Below, one piece after another: positions 17,135 through 28,901 of a stretch of 64,000 nucleotides of DNA. Both the position numbers and the translations under genes were made by a program. Source of the DNA: an uncultured Oscillospiraceae bacterium (GTDB lineage Bacteria > Bacillota > Clostridia > Oscillospirales > Oscillospiraceae); contig CANQBA010000010.1 of NCBI GenBank assembly GCA_947589545.1, positions 19,950 through 83,949 of the forward strand, read 5' to 3'. The stretch's first letter is position 1; the number at the start of each line of letters is the position of its first letter. The notes beneath the pieces are model-generated. The model was not told the origin of the DNA. It saw only the letters and a list, made by a program, of their open reading frames with translations, and made no database searches.

Positions 17135-17164
17135 GCTGCGGCCCGCCGGAAGGCGGGCCGCAGC
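17135..17164. terminator. Bidirectional terminator between HAD gene and abrB-type gene
   Basis: 13-bp stem GCTGCGGCCCGCC / GGCGGGCCGCAGC with a GGAA loop, flanked by AAAAAA on the left and a CTTTTTG tract on the right. It serves the convergent genes. Confidence 0.85.
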
Positions 17165-17182
17165 TTGCTTTTTGCGTTTTGC

Positions 17183-17425
17183 TTATTCGCGACGAAGCTC
17201 CTCGTAGCAGGTGTCGCAGATGTTCTTGCCCCTGTGCTGACTGAGATTTCTGGTCTTGCCGCAGAAGACGCAGGAGTCCTCGTGCTTGGCGAGGATGATC
17301 CGCTCGCCCTCCACATAGATCTCCAGTGAATCCTTCTCCGCGATGTCCAGGGTTCTGCGCAGTTCGATGGGGATGACGATCCTTCCGAGCTCGTCAACCT
17401 TCCTTACAATGCCGGTAGATTTCAT
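17183..17425 (-). CDS. AbrB-family transition-state regulator with zinc-ribbon tail
   Basis: 80 residues. The N-terminal swapped-hairpin AbrB DNA-binding domain (STGIVRKVDELGRIVIPIELRRTL) is a near-canonical match. The C-terminal part has CVFCGK and CDTC, a likely four-cysteine zinc site. Such proteins repress stationary-phase and sporulation genes in Firmicutes. The ATG at 17425 is used because GGAGGGG lies eight bases before it; the in-frame ATG at 17440 overlaps that site. A strong promoter lies 160 bases upstream. Confidence 0.9.
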   Translation of the reverse strand: MKSTGIVRKVDELGRIVIPIELRRTLDIAEKDSLEIYVEGERIILAKHEDSCVFCGKTRNLSQHRGKNICDTCYEELRRE

Positions 17426-17583
17426 GCTGATCCCCTCCATAATTGTTCGCCGGCTTATTCTTTTCGGGATTTTCCGTCCATGCGCCTCAAGGGCGCCCCC
17501 GCGGCCGCGCGCCGCCGAAGCAATAACCGGCGCGCAATCCCCCAGGACACCTTTTCGCTTTATTCAGAATTTCCCTTGCATTT

Positions 17584-17611
17584 ATTGTAACATTTTATCG
17601 GTATTTGTCAA
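17584..17611 (-). promoter_or_regulatory. Sigma-A promoter of the abrB-type gene
   Basis: TTGACA (17606-17611), 16-base spacer, TACAAT (17584-17589) on the minus strand. Confidence 0.75.
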
Positions 17612-17801
17612 CAGATTTTCCAGATATTTTTCCATAAACTACGTGAAAATCTCAAATATTGTATTAATCCGCGGCCTAAATTGGGGCTTTTTTCAAATTT
17701 CCCGTCATTTTTTGGAATACTCTGGTGATTTAGCTTTTTCCAATTTTACAGAATACAGCGTATAGGTCCGCCGCGGCGGGCCCGATTATTTTTCCCGGCA
17801 C

Positions 17802-17830
17802 TTGCAAAAAGGGGAAAAATGGCCTATAAT
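17802..17830 (+). promoter_or_regulatory. Sigma-A promoter of metA
   Basis: TTGCAA, 17 bases, TATAAT. The transcript would start near 17837, downstream of an in-frame ATG at 17819, which rules that start out. Confidence 0.8.
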
Positions 17831-17863
17831 GAAAACGGATTCCTTTTTAGCGAGGTAAACGTC

Positions 17864-18781
17864 ATGCCCATCAAGATACCCAACGAGCTGCCCGCCGCCC
17901 AGACTCTCCACGACGAAAATATCTTCGTGATCCCGGAGACGCGGGCCGTGACCCAGGACATCCGCCCCCTGAAGATCGCTCTTCTGAATCTGATGCCCAC
18001 CAAGATCGCCACCGAGACGCAGATGGCGCGGCTTTTAGGCAACACCCCTCTGCAGGTGGAGCTGGAGCTTTTGCAGACCAGCACCCACAAGGCCATGCAC
18101 ACCGCCCAGGATCACATGATCGCCTTCTACAAGACCTTCGACGAGGTGCGCGATCAGCGCTTCGACGGCCTGGTGATCACCGGCGCGCCGGTGGAGAAGC
18201 TGGACTTTGAGGAGGTGGACTACTGGCAGGAGCTGTGCGAGATCATGGAGTGGAGCAAAAAGAACGTCTACTCCACCTTCCACATCTGCTGGGGCGCCCA
18301 GGCGGCCCTCTACTACCACTACGGCGTGAAAAAATACCCGCTGGAGAAGAAGCTCTTCGGCGTTTTCCCCCATGAGGTGGAGTACAAGCGCTCCATCCTG
18401 ATGCGGGGCTTTGACGACGTTTTCTACGCGCCCCACTCCCGCCACACCACCATCCGCCGGGAGGATGTGGAAAATATCCCCGGCGTGCGCATCCTGGCCT
18501 CCTCCCGGGAGGCGGGGATCTACGTGATGTCCACCCGGGGCGGGCGGCAGATCTTCGTCACCGGCCATTCGGAATACGACCCGGACACCCTGAAAAACGA
18601 GTATTTCCGGGATCTCAATCAGGGTCTGCCCATCGAGGTGCCCAAAAACTACTTCCCCGGCGACGACCCCACAAAGGAGCCCATCGTCCGCTGGCGGGGC
18701 CACGCCAATCTGCTCTACTCCAACTGGATCAACCACTTTGTCTATCAGGGCACGCCCTACGACCTGATGGACATCCGGTGA
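17864..18781 (+). CDS. metA: Homoserine O-acetyltransferase (MetA family)
   Basis: Activates homoserine for methionine synthesis; 305 residues. With the start at 17864 (GAGGT upstream, downstream of the promoter) the catalytic residues fall exactly at the family numbers: C142 (HICWGAQA), H235 and E237 (GHSEYD). Residue 111 is Glu ([11 protein letters not shown]). In MetA, Glu111 goes with acetyl-CoA use (Bacillus cereus) and Gly111 with succinyl-CoA (E. coli), so acetylation is predicted despite the usual succinyltransferase label. The mscS gene follows almost at once. Confidence 0.93.
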   Translation: MPIKIPNELPAAQTLHDENIFVIPETRAVTQDIRPLKIALLNLMPTKIATETQMARLLGNTPLQVELELLQTSTHKAMHTAQDHMIAFYKTFDEVRDQRFDGLVITGAPVEKLDFEEVDYWQELCEIMEWSKKNVYSTFHICWGAQAALYYHYGVKKYPLEKKLFGVFPHEVEYKRSILMRGFDDVFYAPHSRHTTIRREDVENIPGVRILASSREAGIYVMSTRGGRQIFVTGHSEYDPDTLKNEYFRDLNQGLPIEVPKNYFPGDDPTKEPIVRWRGHANLLYSNWINHFVYQGTPYDLMDIR

Positions 18782-18795
18782 GAGGGGGTTTTACC

Positions 18796-19605
18796 GTGGA
18801 AAAATTCTTTGAAAAGCTGGACGAGGTTCACTTTGGCGGCATGTCCCTGGGGCTTCTGCTGGGGACGGCCGTGCTCCTTATTCTGTGCGTGCTGATCCGG
18901 CGGCTCCTGCTGAAGTTGACAGACAGGGCCCTTAAAAAAAGCAAGCTGGACGACGCCATCAAGGGCTTCATCCGCTCCGCCGCCGGGGTGGTGCTGTGGA
19001 TCCTGACCTTCCTCATCGTGGCGGACAAGCTGGGCATCCCCATGACCAGTCTGGTGGCTATCCTCTCGGTGGTGTCCCTGGCCCTCTCCCTGTCGGTGCA
19101 GAACATCCTCACCAACCTCTTCTCCGGCATCACCATCCTGGGGACGCACCCCTTCTCCGCCGGGGACTGGGTGGACATCGGCGGCACCGCCGGTACGGTG
19201 AAAAACGTGGGCCTTTTTTACACCATCCTTGCCATGCCCGACGGCCGGGAGGTACATATCCCCAACTCCACGGTGGCGGACTCCAAGGTGGAGAATTTCA
19301 CCGCCCACGAGAAGCGCCGGGTGGATCTGGAGATCTCCGCCTCCTATAACGACGAGACGGAGTCCGTTAAGATCGCCGTCCTGCGGGCCATCGACAGGAC
19401 GGAGGGCCTTTTGCTGGATCCGGCGCCCATCATCGCCGTCAAGACCTACGGCGACTCCGCCATCACCTACATGGTGCTGGTGTGGGCCCAGACCCCCAAG
19501 TGGTTCGCCGCCAAGTGCGCCCTGACGGAGAATATTCGCGAGGCCTTTGCCGAGACGGGCGTCACCATGACCTACCCGCACCTGAACGTCCACCTGGACA
19601 AATAG
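18796..19605 (+). CDS. mscS: MscS-family mechanosensitive channel
   Basis: 269 residues. Three hydrophobic segments in the first 110 residues; the third is a Gly/Ala-patterned pore helix (SLALSLSVQNILTNLFSGI), followed by the beta domain motif PFSAGDWVDIGGTAGTVKNVG and MPDGREVHIPNS, typical of MscS. Releases solutes on hypo-osmotic shock. I use the GTG at 18796, preceded by GAGGGGG; a GTG at 18778 overlaps the metA stop and lacks a site. Likely cotranscribed with metA. Confidence 0.92.
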   Translation: MEKFFEKLDEVHFGGMSLGLLLGTAVLLILCVLIRRLLLKLTDRALKKSKLDDAIKGFIRSAAGVVLWILTFLIVADKLGIPMTSLVAILSVVSLALSLSVQNILTNLFSGITILGTHPFSAGDWVDIGGTAGTVKNVGLFYTILAMPDGREVHIPNSTVADSKVENFTAHEKRRVDLEISASYNDETESVKIAVLRAIDRTEGLLLDPAPIIAVKTYGDSAITYMVLVWAQTPKWFAAKCALTENIREAFAETGVTMTYPHLNVHLDK

Positions 19606-19631
19606 AGAAGCTTTACAGGAGGAGGCACACC

Positions 19632-20015
19632 ATGGTACATATTCTGGAGGAGATCCTGCACACCATCATCAATTACGGCATCCTGCTTTTTGAGTATGTG
19701 GGCGTCATCGTCCTCATCATCGACGGCATCCAGGGCATCATCGCCTATATCAAGCGGGATCCCGGTATGCGCCTGAACCTGGCCCAGGGCATGGCCACGG
19801 CCCTGTCCTTCAAGCTGGGCGGCGAGATCCTGCGCACCGTCATCGTCCAGAGCTTCCAGGAGATCGCCATCGTGGCCTGCATCATCATACTCCGCTCGGC
19901 GCTCACCTTCCTGATCCACTGGGAGATCAAGCACATGGAGCAGGCCGGGACGCTGGAGGAGAAGAAGGCGGAGCCGCACCCGGAATCCCCGGACGGGGCG
20001 GCCAAGCCCGATTGA
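19632..20015 (+). CDS. DUF1622 family membrane protein
   Basis: 127 residues with three membrane helices (about 12-32, 50-70, 75-100) and the DUF1622 pattern (RLNLAQGMATALSFKLGGEILRT). The C-terminal 25 residues are charged and Pro/Glu-rich. Function unknown; it sits directly downstream of a mechanosensitive channel with AGGAGG before its ATG, so it may be a membrane-stress partner, which is inference only. Confidence 0.85.
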   Translation: MVHILEEILHTIINYGILLFEYVGVIVLIIDGIQGIIAYIKRDPGMRLNLAQGMATALSFKLGGEILRTVIVQSFQEIAIVACIIILRSALTFLIHWEIKHMEQAGTLEEKKAEPHPESPDGAAKPD

Positions 20016-20050
20016 TCCGCGAAAAGGATCCCTGAAAAACATAATAACAT

Positions 20051-20083
20051 ACGGGCGGGTTTTGTGAACCCGCCCGTTTTTTA
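20051..20083 (+). terminator. Rho-independent terminator of metA-mscS-DUF1622
   Basis: 11-bp stem ACGGGCGGGTT / AACCCGCCCGT, 5-base loop, then TTTTTT. Confidence 0.9.
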
Positions 20084-20097
20084 TAAAGATTTGTCGA

Positions 20098-21175
20098 TCA
20101 CGCGGATTTCTTTTTGTAAAGGCGCGTGAGGATCGCTTCGTTGAGGCGGTGGAAGAGATACGCCGCCGCGACGGAGGCCGCGAGCGTGGCAAAAACAGCC
20201 GGAATTTCCGGAACCCCCAGCCGTGAAAAAAGGTCGATGAACAGCCCGTGGGTCAGATAGATCTCCAGCGAGATCTTCCCCAGGAAGCGCAGAGGCGCGT
20301 TGCCGAATTTCAGCTTCATGGCAGCCAGCAGAACGCCGAAGACATACAGCGGCGTCTCAAGCATCCGCAGGAACGCCACCGGATGGAAGGGAAGAAACCC
20401 CGAAAGCCACTCCCAGCAGTTGTTGATGAAAAACACACTCCCCCAGCAGACGACGGTCAGCGGGAGCCAGAACCTGTGGAAGATGCCGGACAGCTTCTCC
20501 TTATAGATTGCCCAGACAATGCCAATCACAAGGATATGGACGGTGGTGAACCAATAGGACAAAAAATCCCGCCCTTGGCAAATATACATCCACACCAGCG
20601 CGAACACCGCGACAACGCCGATCAAAAAGGCGTTTTTTCCTTTCCCCGGCACGAGTCGCCTCTGAAGGGCCATGCCGGCCCAAAAGACCATATAAAAAAC
20701 AAGTATGACGATAATGAACCAGGAGCTGCTCACAATCGGCGCCCCGTTCACCAGGGAATCCAGCACATAAAGGGGTGAGTACACCTCTCCCGCCAGGGCG
20801 TGATATCCCCAATACAGGAGTATCGCGATCCCGTAGGGGATCATCACCTTTGGGAGCCGCCGCCGGAGGAATCCGTCAAAATAGCCCTCCCGCGTTAAGT
20901 ATTGCTTCTCCACCCCGTAGCCGGAGAGGAAGAAGAAAAACGCCACCGCCAGATATCCGATGAAGATATCAGAGAAGACAACATAATACCCCCCCGGTAT
21001 TTTCTTTCATATGTCCCATGGCCACAACGACGGCGAAAAAGCCGCGCAGACAGCCGGTGGAGTCCCGGGAGAGGTAATCTTCGTTAAAGCCGCTGAGAGG
21101 CCGCACCGGCGACGCACCGGCGATAAGCAGGACAAAAAGGCCGATATAGACAAGATTCCACACTATCTGATCCAT
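20098..21175 (-). pseudogene. Acyltransferase-3 family membrane protein, frameshifted at a poly-G tract
   Basis: Two frames together make one acyltransferase-3/OafA-type protein. The first 56 or so codons (MDQIVWNLVY..., with RDSTGCLRGFFAVVVAMGHM holding the usual conserved H) run into a tract of seven Gs (20989-20995 on the complement) and reach a stop 12 codons later. The rest (YLAVAFFFFLSGYG..., then eight or more membrane helices, ending FHRLNEAILTRLYKKKSA) is one base out of phase. With six Gs the reading is continuous at 358 residues, a normal family length. Members O-acetylate surface sugars. This may be slipped-strand phase variation, a real mutation or a sequencing error. The ribosome site is weak. 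Confidence 0.8.
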
Positions 21176-21208
21176 ATGCTCTTCTATGTACGTTCGGTCT
21201 GTTCTCTC

Positions 21209-21949
21209 TCAGTTTTCCGTCACCAGCGCGGCCATATCGTAGAGCCCGGCGGGCTTGCCCACCAGGAACCGGGCGGCGGAGAGGGCCCCGTCGGCAAAGA
21301 GGGAGCGGTCGTGGGCCTCGTGCTTCAGTTCGATGGTCTGGCTGTCGGTGGAGACGCACACCACGTGGGTTCCCGGCAGGTTGCCCATGCGGACGGCCTG
21401 GATGCCGATCTCGTTTTTCTCCCGTTTGGCAAGGCCTGACCGGCCCGTATTCAGCACGGCGCCGGGGCGTACCTCCTGGATGGCGCGGCCCAGCATCAGG
21501 GCGGTGCCGGAGGGGGCGTCCAGCTTGCGGTTGTGGTGGGCCTCCACGATCTCGATATCCGCCTCCGGAAAGAGGGCGGCGGCCCGCTTTGCCAGCTCCG
21601 CCAGCAGGGCGATGCCGATGGACATATTGGCGGAGAAGAACACGGGGATCTTCTCCGCGGCGGCGTGGATGGCGGCCTTTTCCGCCTCGTCGTGGCCGGT
21701 GGTACACAGCACCAGGGGGGTGTTCTTCTGTACGCACCAGTCCAGCAGCGCCGGCGTCAGGGTGTGGTGGGAGAAGTCGATGACCACATCCGCCTTTTCC
21801 TTCACTTCCTCCAGGCGGCCGTATACGGCGCCGCCCTCGGAATAGACGTCCACCCCGGCGGCCACGGCCATATCCCCGGCCTGCTCCACCCGGTTGACGA
21901 CGATGCTCCCCATGCGCCCCAGGGCGCCGTAGACCAGTACGTTTATCAT
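21209..21949 (-). CDS. dapB: 4-hydroxy-tetrahydrodipicolinate reductase
   Basis: Second step of the lysine/diaminopimelate branch and the source of dipicolinate for spores; 246 residues. Nucleotide-binding start VLVYGALGRMGSIV, FSANMSIG, and the catalytic segment EAHHNRKLDAPSGTA with His and Lys. AGGAGG precedes the ATG. Downstream of dapA by 74 bases and probably in one transcript. Confidence 0.95.
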   Translation of the reverse strand: MINVLVYGALGRMGSIVVNRVEQAGDMAVAAGVDVYSEGGAVYGRLEEVKEKADVVIDFSHHTLTPALLDWCVQKNTPLVLCTTGHDEAEKAAIHAAAEKIPVFFSANMSIGIALLAELAKRAAALFPEADIEIVEAHHNRKLDAPSGTALMLGRAIQEVRPGAVLNTGRSGLAKREKNEIGIQAVRMGNLPGTHVVCVSTDSQTIELKHEAHDRSLFADGALSAARFLVGKPAGLYDMAALVTEN

Positions 21950-22023
21950 GCGGATCCTCCTGTGTACGCTTTACGCGACTCTTTTGTAATGATTTGTAAT
22001 GAATTTTGTCTTTTTTCCGGCGG

Positions 22024-22908
22024 TCAAACCAGGCCGTGGGCGCGCATGAGCGCAACGAGCTTCGCCCGGTGCTCCGGCTCCATGGGGGTCAGGGGCAGGC
22101 GAAGGACGTCCTGAATGATGCCCATTTCCGCCAGGGCGGCCTTCACCGGGATGGGGTTGACTTCGGAGAAAAGGGCGTCGATCAGCGCCTTATACCGGCA
22201 CTGGAGCTCCGCCGCGCCACGGATATCGCCGGCGTCGAACTTCCGTACCATCTCCACGGCCTGACGGGGCATGATGTTGGACAGCACCGAGATGCACCCG
22301 CTGCCGCCCATGGCCATCATGGGGACGGTGATGTCGTCGTTGCCGGACCAGACGGCGAAGGCATCCCCGCACTTGGCGCGGATCTCCACCACCGTGGCCA
22401 TATCGCCGGTGGCCTCCTTGATGCCCGCGATCCTGGGGTGCTTCGCCAGCTCCACGCAGGTGTCGGGCATGATCTTCATCCCCGTCCTGCCGGGGACGGA
22501 GTAGACGATCATGGGCAGGTCGGTGGCGTCGGCGATCTTATAAAAGCTCTGGACAAGGCCCTTCTGGGTGCACTTGTTGTAATAGGGCGTCACGCAAAGG
22601 AGGGCGTCCGCGCCCACCTTCCGGGCCTTTACGCTCATCTCCACGGCGTGGTCGGTGTAGTTGGAGCCGGTGCCGGCGATGACGGGGACGCGCCCCGCCA
22701 CACGGTCCACGCAGTATTCGATGACGTCGATGTGCTCCTCGTCCGTCAGGGTAGGCGCCTCGCCGGTGGTGGCGCAGACGATCAGGGCGTCAACGCCGCC
22801 CTCCAGCTGAAAGTCCAGAAGCCGTGCCAGCGCGTCGTAGTCCACGCCGGTCTCGTTCATGGGCGTCACCAGCGCCGTGCCTATGCCTCTGAATATTTCC
22901 CTTTCCAT
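22024..22908 (-). CDS. dapA: 4-hydroxy-tetrahydrodipicolinate synthase
   Basis: Class I aldolase condensing pyruvate and aspartate semialdehyde, 294 residues. Schiff-base lysine K164 in GIKEATGD, catalytic Y136 in VYSVPGRTG, and the pyruvate-site TTGE near 48-50. The start ATG is at 22908, six bases after GGAGGT; the ATG at 22914 abuts that site and is unlikely. No lysine riboswitch is visible upstream; instead the structured repeat A2 lies there. Confidence 0.95.
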   Translation of the reverse strand: MEREIFRGIGTALVTPMNETGVDYDALARLLDFQLEGGVDALIVCATTGEAPTLTDEEHIDVIEYCVDRVAGRVPVIAGTGSNYTDHAVEMSVKARKVGADALLCVTPYYNKCTQKGLVQSFYKIADATDLPMIVYSVPGRTGMKIMPDTCVELAKHPRIAGIKEATGDMATVVEIRAKCGDAFAVWSGNDDITVPMMAMGGSGCISVLSNIMPRQAVEMVRKFDAGDIRGAAELQCRYKALIDALFSEVNPIPVKAALAEMGIIQDVLRLPLTPMEPEHRAKLVALMRAHGLV

Positions 22909-22974
22909 GGTCATACCTCCAAAAGATTTTTTCCGATGACAGACGCGCTCATAAGCCCGTCAGGGGTTTTTCAG

Positions 22975-23165
22975 CTTGTCAAAACTCAAATCTGATATTT
23001 TTCCCGGCGACATGCGCGTCGGGAAAAATCCCTTTTGTCGCACAAGCGTGCGCTCTGCGTGCGCGCAGGGCGACAGCAGGGTATTTTTTCTGAATTTCGC
23101 AAAATTCAGAAAAAAATACCCGCACGTTCCCCTTTCCAAAAAGCCTGTTAAGGCTTTTTGGAAAA
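22975..23165 (-). repeat. Dispersed structured element A, copy A2
   Basis: Reverse-oriented match to 9761-9957 across all four hairpin modules. The long stem here is GGGTATTTTT / AAAAATACCC (23079-23088 / 23112-23121) against GGGCAATTTT / AAAATTGCCC in A1, so both arms changed together. The next stem changed from GTCAC/GTGAC to GTCGC/GCGAC, also compensated. The inner CTGAATTT stem and the ATTTTTCCCG stem are kept. The first hairpin contains the rnhA stop codon. Confidence 0.8.
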
Positions 23166-23583
23166 TCTGTCCCGTTCCGCCACCGCCAGCGCGTCGCAGC
23201 GGTTGTTCAGGTCGTTTTCGGCGTGGCCCTTCACCCAGCGGAAGGTCACGGCGTGGGCGGTCAGGAGCTTATCCAGCCGCTGCCAGAGCTCCGGGTTTTT
23301 CAGCTCCCCGTCACGGCGCCGCCAGCCTCTGGCCTTCCAGGCGCGCAGCCAGCCCTGGTTGACGGCTCTTTCAATATATTGCGAGTCGGTGTAAAGTGTC
23401 ACCTCACAGGGCCGCTTCAAAAGCTCCAGGGCGTTGATGACGGCCAGCAGCTCCATCCGGTTGTTGGTGGTGGACGCCTCGCCGCCGGAGATCTCCTTCC
23501 TGTGCTCCCCGGACAGGAGCACCGCCGCCCAGCCGCCGGGGCCGGGATTGCCGGAGCAGGCCCCGTCGGTGTATACGGTGACC

Positions 23584-23591
<8 letters not shown>
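23148..23591 (-). CDS. rnhA: Ribonuclease HI
   Basis: Cleaves the RNA strand of RNA-DNA hybrids; 147 residues. Catalytic carboxylates D9 ([11 protein letters not shown]), E47 (NNRMEL) and D69 (YTDSQY), plus WVKGHAEN near the end with the loop histidine. The ATG overlaps the gyrA stop by eight bases. The last codons (FSKKP-stop) are read from the first hairpin of repeat A2, so the repeat defines this gene's 3' end. Confidence 0.95.
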
Positions 23592-26139
<2,548 letters not shown>

Positions 26140-26184
26140 ACAACAATAACCTCGTAACCGTTCTTAAGCGTCGCGGAGCCCGCT

Positions 26185-28134
26185 TTAATAGTCCAGATTC
26201 ACCGCGTACTGGGCGTTTTCCTCAATCCACGCCTTCCGGGGCTCCACCTCCTCGCCCATGAGGACGGTGAAGATCTGATCCGCCGCCACGGCGTCGTCCA
26301 GGGTGATGCGCCGGAGGGTGCGCTTCTCCGGATCCATGGTAGTCTCCCACAGCTCGTGGGGATCCATCTCGCCCAGGCCCTTATAGCGGCTGATATCCAC
26401 CTTGGCGTTGGGGTTGTCGCCCCGCATCTCAGCGGAGATCTGATCGCGCTCAGGGTCGGAATAGGCCACCCGCTGCTGCTTGCCCCGGGTCAGCTTATAG
26501 AGAGGCGGCACGGCGGAGTATACGTAGCCGTTTTCGATGAGGGGCCGCATATAGCGGAAGAAGAAGGTCAACAGAAGCGTGCGGATATGGGCGCCGTCCA
26601 CATCGGCATCGGCCATGATGATGATCTTGTGATAGCGCAGCTTATCGATATTGAACTCCTCCCCGATGCCGGCCCCCAGGGCCACGATCAGGGGATAGAG
26701 CTTGTCGTTGCCGTAGATTTTGTCCGCCCGGGCCTTCTCCACGTTGAGCATCTTGCCCCACATGGCCAGGATGGCCTGGAAGCGGGAATCCCGCCCCTGG
26801 ATGGCGGAGCCCGCGGCGGAGTCGCCCTCCACGATGTAAATCTCGCAAAGGCTGGGATCCCGCTCGTTGCAGTCCTGGAGCTTATCCGGCATCTGGCCGG
26901 ACTCCAGCCCCGTCTTTCTCCGCACGGATTCCCTGGCCTTCTTGGCGGCCTCCCGGGCCCGGTTGGCGGTGAGGGCCTTTTCCACCACCATCTTCCCGAA
27001 GGCGGGATTCTCCTCCAGATAGATCTCCAGCTGCTCGGAAACGATGGAGTCCACTAGAGAGCGGATATCGGCGTTGCCCAGCTTTGCCTTGGTCTGGCCC
27101 TCGAACTGGGCGTTGGTGAGCTTCACGGAGATGACGGCGGTGAGGCCCTCCCGGCAGTCCTCGCCGGAGAGCTTATCGTCGCCCTTCAGCTGTCCCACCT
27201 TGGCCGCGTATGCGTTGAGCACCCGCGTCAGGGCCGTTTTGAAGCCCGTCTCGTGCATGCCGCCCTCGGGGGTATGGATGTTGTTGGCGAAGGAGACGAG
27301 CATCTCGTTGTAGCCGTCGTTATACTGGAAAGCGATTTCGGCGATGGAGTCCTCCTTGCCGCCGGACATGTAGACCACGTCCTCGGAGAGGGGCGTTTTG
27401 TGCTGATTGAGATACTCCACAAACTCACGGATGCCGCCCTCATAGTGCATGTCGTCAAAGACAGGCTCCTCGCCCCGGTCGTCCTCGATGCGGATCCGAA
27501 GGCCTGCGTTGAGGAACGCCTGCTCCTGCATACGCTTGTGTAGGATCTCGTAGTCGTAGACGGTATCGTCGAACATCTCGGGGTCGGGCTTGAAGGTGAC
27601 GGTTGTGCCGGTGCGGTCGGTGGTTCCCACCACGGTGATGGGCTCGGTGATGTCGCCCCGGGAGAACTTCATCTCGTAAATCTTCCCGTCCTTGTGAACC
27701 TGGACCTCCAGCCACTCGGATAGGGCGTTGACCACGCTGGCGCCCACGCCGTGGAGGCCGCCGGAGACCTTATAGCCGCCGCCGCCGAATTTTCCGCCGG
27801 CGTGGAGGACGGTGAAGACCACCTCCAGTGCGCTTTTGCCCGTCTGCTGCTGGATGTCCACGGGGATGCCGCGCCCGTTGTCCACCACGGTGATGGTGTC
27901 GCCCGGGTTGATGGTCACCTTGATGTGGTCGCAGTAGCCGGCCAGCGCCTCGTCGATGGCGTTGTCCACGATCTCGTAGACCAGATGGTGAAGACCGGAG
28001 GAGCTGGTGGAGCCGATGTACATGCCCGGCCGCTTTCGGACGGCCTCAAGACCCTCCAGCACCTGGATTTGACTGGCGTCGTACTCCTCGGTGATCTTGC
28101 CTGTGATGCCTGTGGCTTCGGTGAGTTCTGCCAT
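26185..28134 (-). CDS. gyrB: DNA gyrase subunit B
   Basis: ATPase and TOPRIM subunit, 649 residues, the usual Gram-positive length. ATP site: [20 protein letters not shown] and [30 protein letters not shown] and [19 protein letters not shown]. The C-terminus ends in [12 protein letters not shown]. Part of the dnaA-to-gyrA block. Confidence 0.98.
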   Translation of the reverse strand: MAELTEATGITGKITEEYDASQIQVLEGLEAVRKRPGMYIGSTSSSGLHHLVYEIVDNAIDEALAGYCDHIKVTINPGDTITVVDNGRGIPVDIQQQTGKSALEVVFTVLHAGGKFGGGGYKVSGGLHGVGASVVNALSEWLEVQVHKDGKIYEMKFSRGDITEPITVVGTTDRTGTTVTFKPDPEMFDDTVYDYEILHKRMQEQAFLNAGLRIRIEDDRGEEPVFDDMHYEGGIREFVEYLNQHKTPLSEDVVYMSGGKEDSIAEIAFQYNDGYNEMLVSFANNIHTPEGGMHETGFKTALTRVLNAYAAKVGQLKGDDKLSGEDCREGLTAVISVKLTNAQFEGQTKAKLGNADIRSLVDSIVSEQLEIYLEENPAFGKMVVEKALTANRAREAAKKARESVRRKTGLESGQMPDKLQDCNERDPSLCEIYIVEGDSAAGSAIQGRDSRFQAILAMWGKMLNVEKARADKIYGNDKLYPLIVALGAGIGEEFNIDKLRYHKIIIMADADVDGAHIRTLLLTFFFRYMRPLIENGYVYSAVPPLYKLTRGKQQRVAYSDPERDQISAEMRGDNPNAKVDISRYKGLGEMDPHELWETTMDPEKRTLRRITLDDAVAADQIFTVLMGEEVEPRKAWIEENAQYAVNLDY

Positions 28135-28166
28135 GGAAATATTGCCTCCAAAGAAATGATCAAAAA

Positions 28167-28592
28167 TCAGTTATCCAGTTCGTCGGGATCGAAATCCCCC
28201 TCGTTGTCGGGATCGTCAAAGGGATTATTGCCCATGACCTCCATGGGACGGATGCGGCGCCTGTCCTTGGCCGCCTCCACGGCCTTGTGGATCAGCTCCT
28301 TGACCTCACGGGGATTTTTCACGTTCTCGATCTCCAGAAGGGGACAGGAGGCGTCGGAGGAGTAGATACACACGGTGCCTACGCCCATCATCCGCTGGCC
28401 CAGGGTCATTTTAAGGTCGATATCCCGGATCCTGTAGAGCAGAACCTCCTCGCTTTTTAAATTCAGGAGCCCCTTTTCCAGGAAAATCCTGTCCTCGGAC
28501 AGGCTGTACTTGGTAAAGGTCAGGGGCATACCCAGGACGCGCTTTCTGTCCTGCCATGTCTTTTCGATGGGATCCATTTTGATTTTAGCCAT
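28167..28592 (-). CDS. PH domain-containing protein (bPH2/DUF304 type)
   Basis: 141 residues. A bacterial PH-like beta domain with the signature [49 protein letters not shown], as in YdbT/bPH2 proteins but without their membrane segments. The acidic tail ([19 protein letters not shown]) is unusual. Function unknown. Its place between remB and gyrB is not part of the Bacillus order. AGGAGG precedes the ATG. Confidence 0.85.
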   Translation of the reverse strand: MAKIKMDPIEKTWQDRKRVLGMPLTFTKYSLSEDRIFLEKGLLNLKSEEVLLYRIRDIDLKMTLGQRMMGVGTVCIYSSDASCPLLEIENVKNPREVKELIHKAVEAAKDRRRIRPMEVMGNNPFDDPDNEGDFDPDELDN

Positions 28593-28610
28593 AAAAATGC
28601 CTCCTTATAG

Positions 28611-28871
28611 TCAGATAAATTCCTCGTCCGCCGCCCGCTTGAAGAGGGTCTGGGAGGAGAGCTGTGTCAGATAGACCTTCTGCCTTCCCTGCTCGCCGGT
28701 GACGACGAAGGCCTTGGGCAGGTCGTCCGCCACGGTCTCGGTGTTCCCCTCCCGCTGGGCGCGGTTCAAAAATTCCCGGGTGATTTTGGAGGTGGAGGTA
28801 TTGTCCAGGTCAAAGAGGCCGATGAGGGTCTTCTCCCGGATCACACAGTCCTGGCCCAAATAGAGATACAC
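28611..28871 (-). CDS. remB: RemB/DUF370 regulator
   Basis: 86 residues. Begins MYLYLGQDCVIREKTLIGLFDLDNTS, the standard opening of the DUF370 family (RemA/RemB), and lies between recF and gyrB exactly as yaaB (remB) does in Bacillus subtilis, where it activates biofilm-matrix genes. The family forms DNA-binding rings. The role in this host is unknown. Confidence 0.9.
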   Translation of the reverse strand: MYLYLGQDCVIREKTLIGLFDLDNTSTSKITREFLNRAQREGNTETVADDLPKAFVVTGEQGRQKVYLTQLSSQTLFKRAADEEFI

Positions 28872-28901
28872 GTTCTTTCCTCCGGTTTTCTGGGCGCGCC
28901 G

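Larger units (their letters stand above)
17426..17863. other. AT-rich intergenic region between abrB-type gene and metA
   Basis: Divergent spacer holding two promoters: leftward at 17584-17611 and rightward at 17802-17830. The abrB leader of about 150 bases includes GC-rich palindromes around 17485-17535. I saw no SAM riboswitch or T-box before metA. Confidence 0.6.

Noticed and set aside
17441..17863. SAM riboswitch or Met T-box before metA
   Set aside because: No matching core sequence or terminator; the metA leader is only about 27 bases from the promoter.
22909..22974. Lysine riboswitch before dapA
   Set aside because: The region is too short and is occupied by repeat A2; no lysine-riboswitch core was seen.
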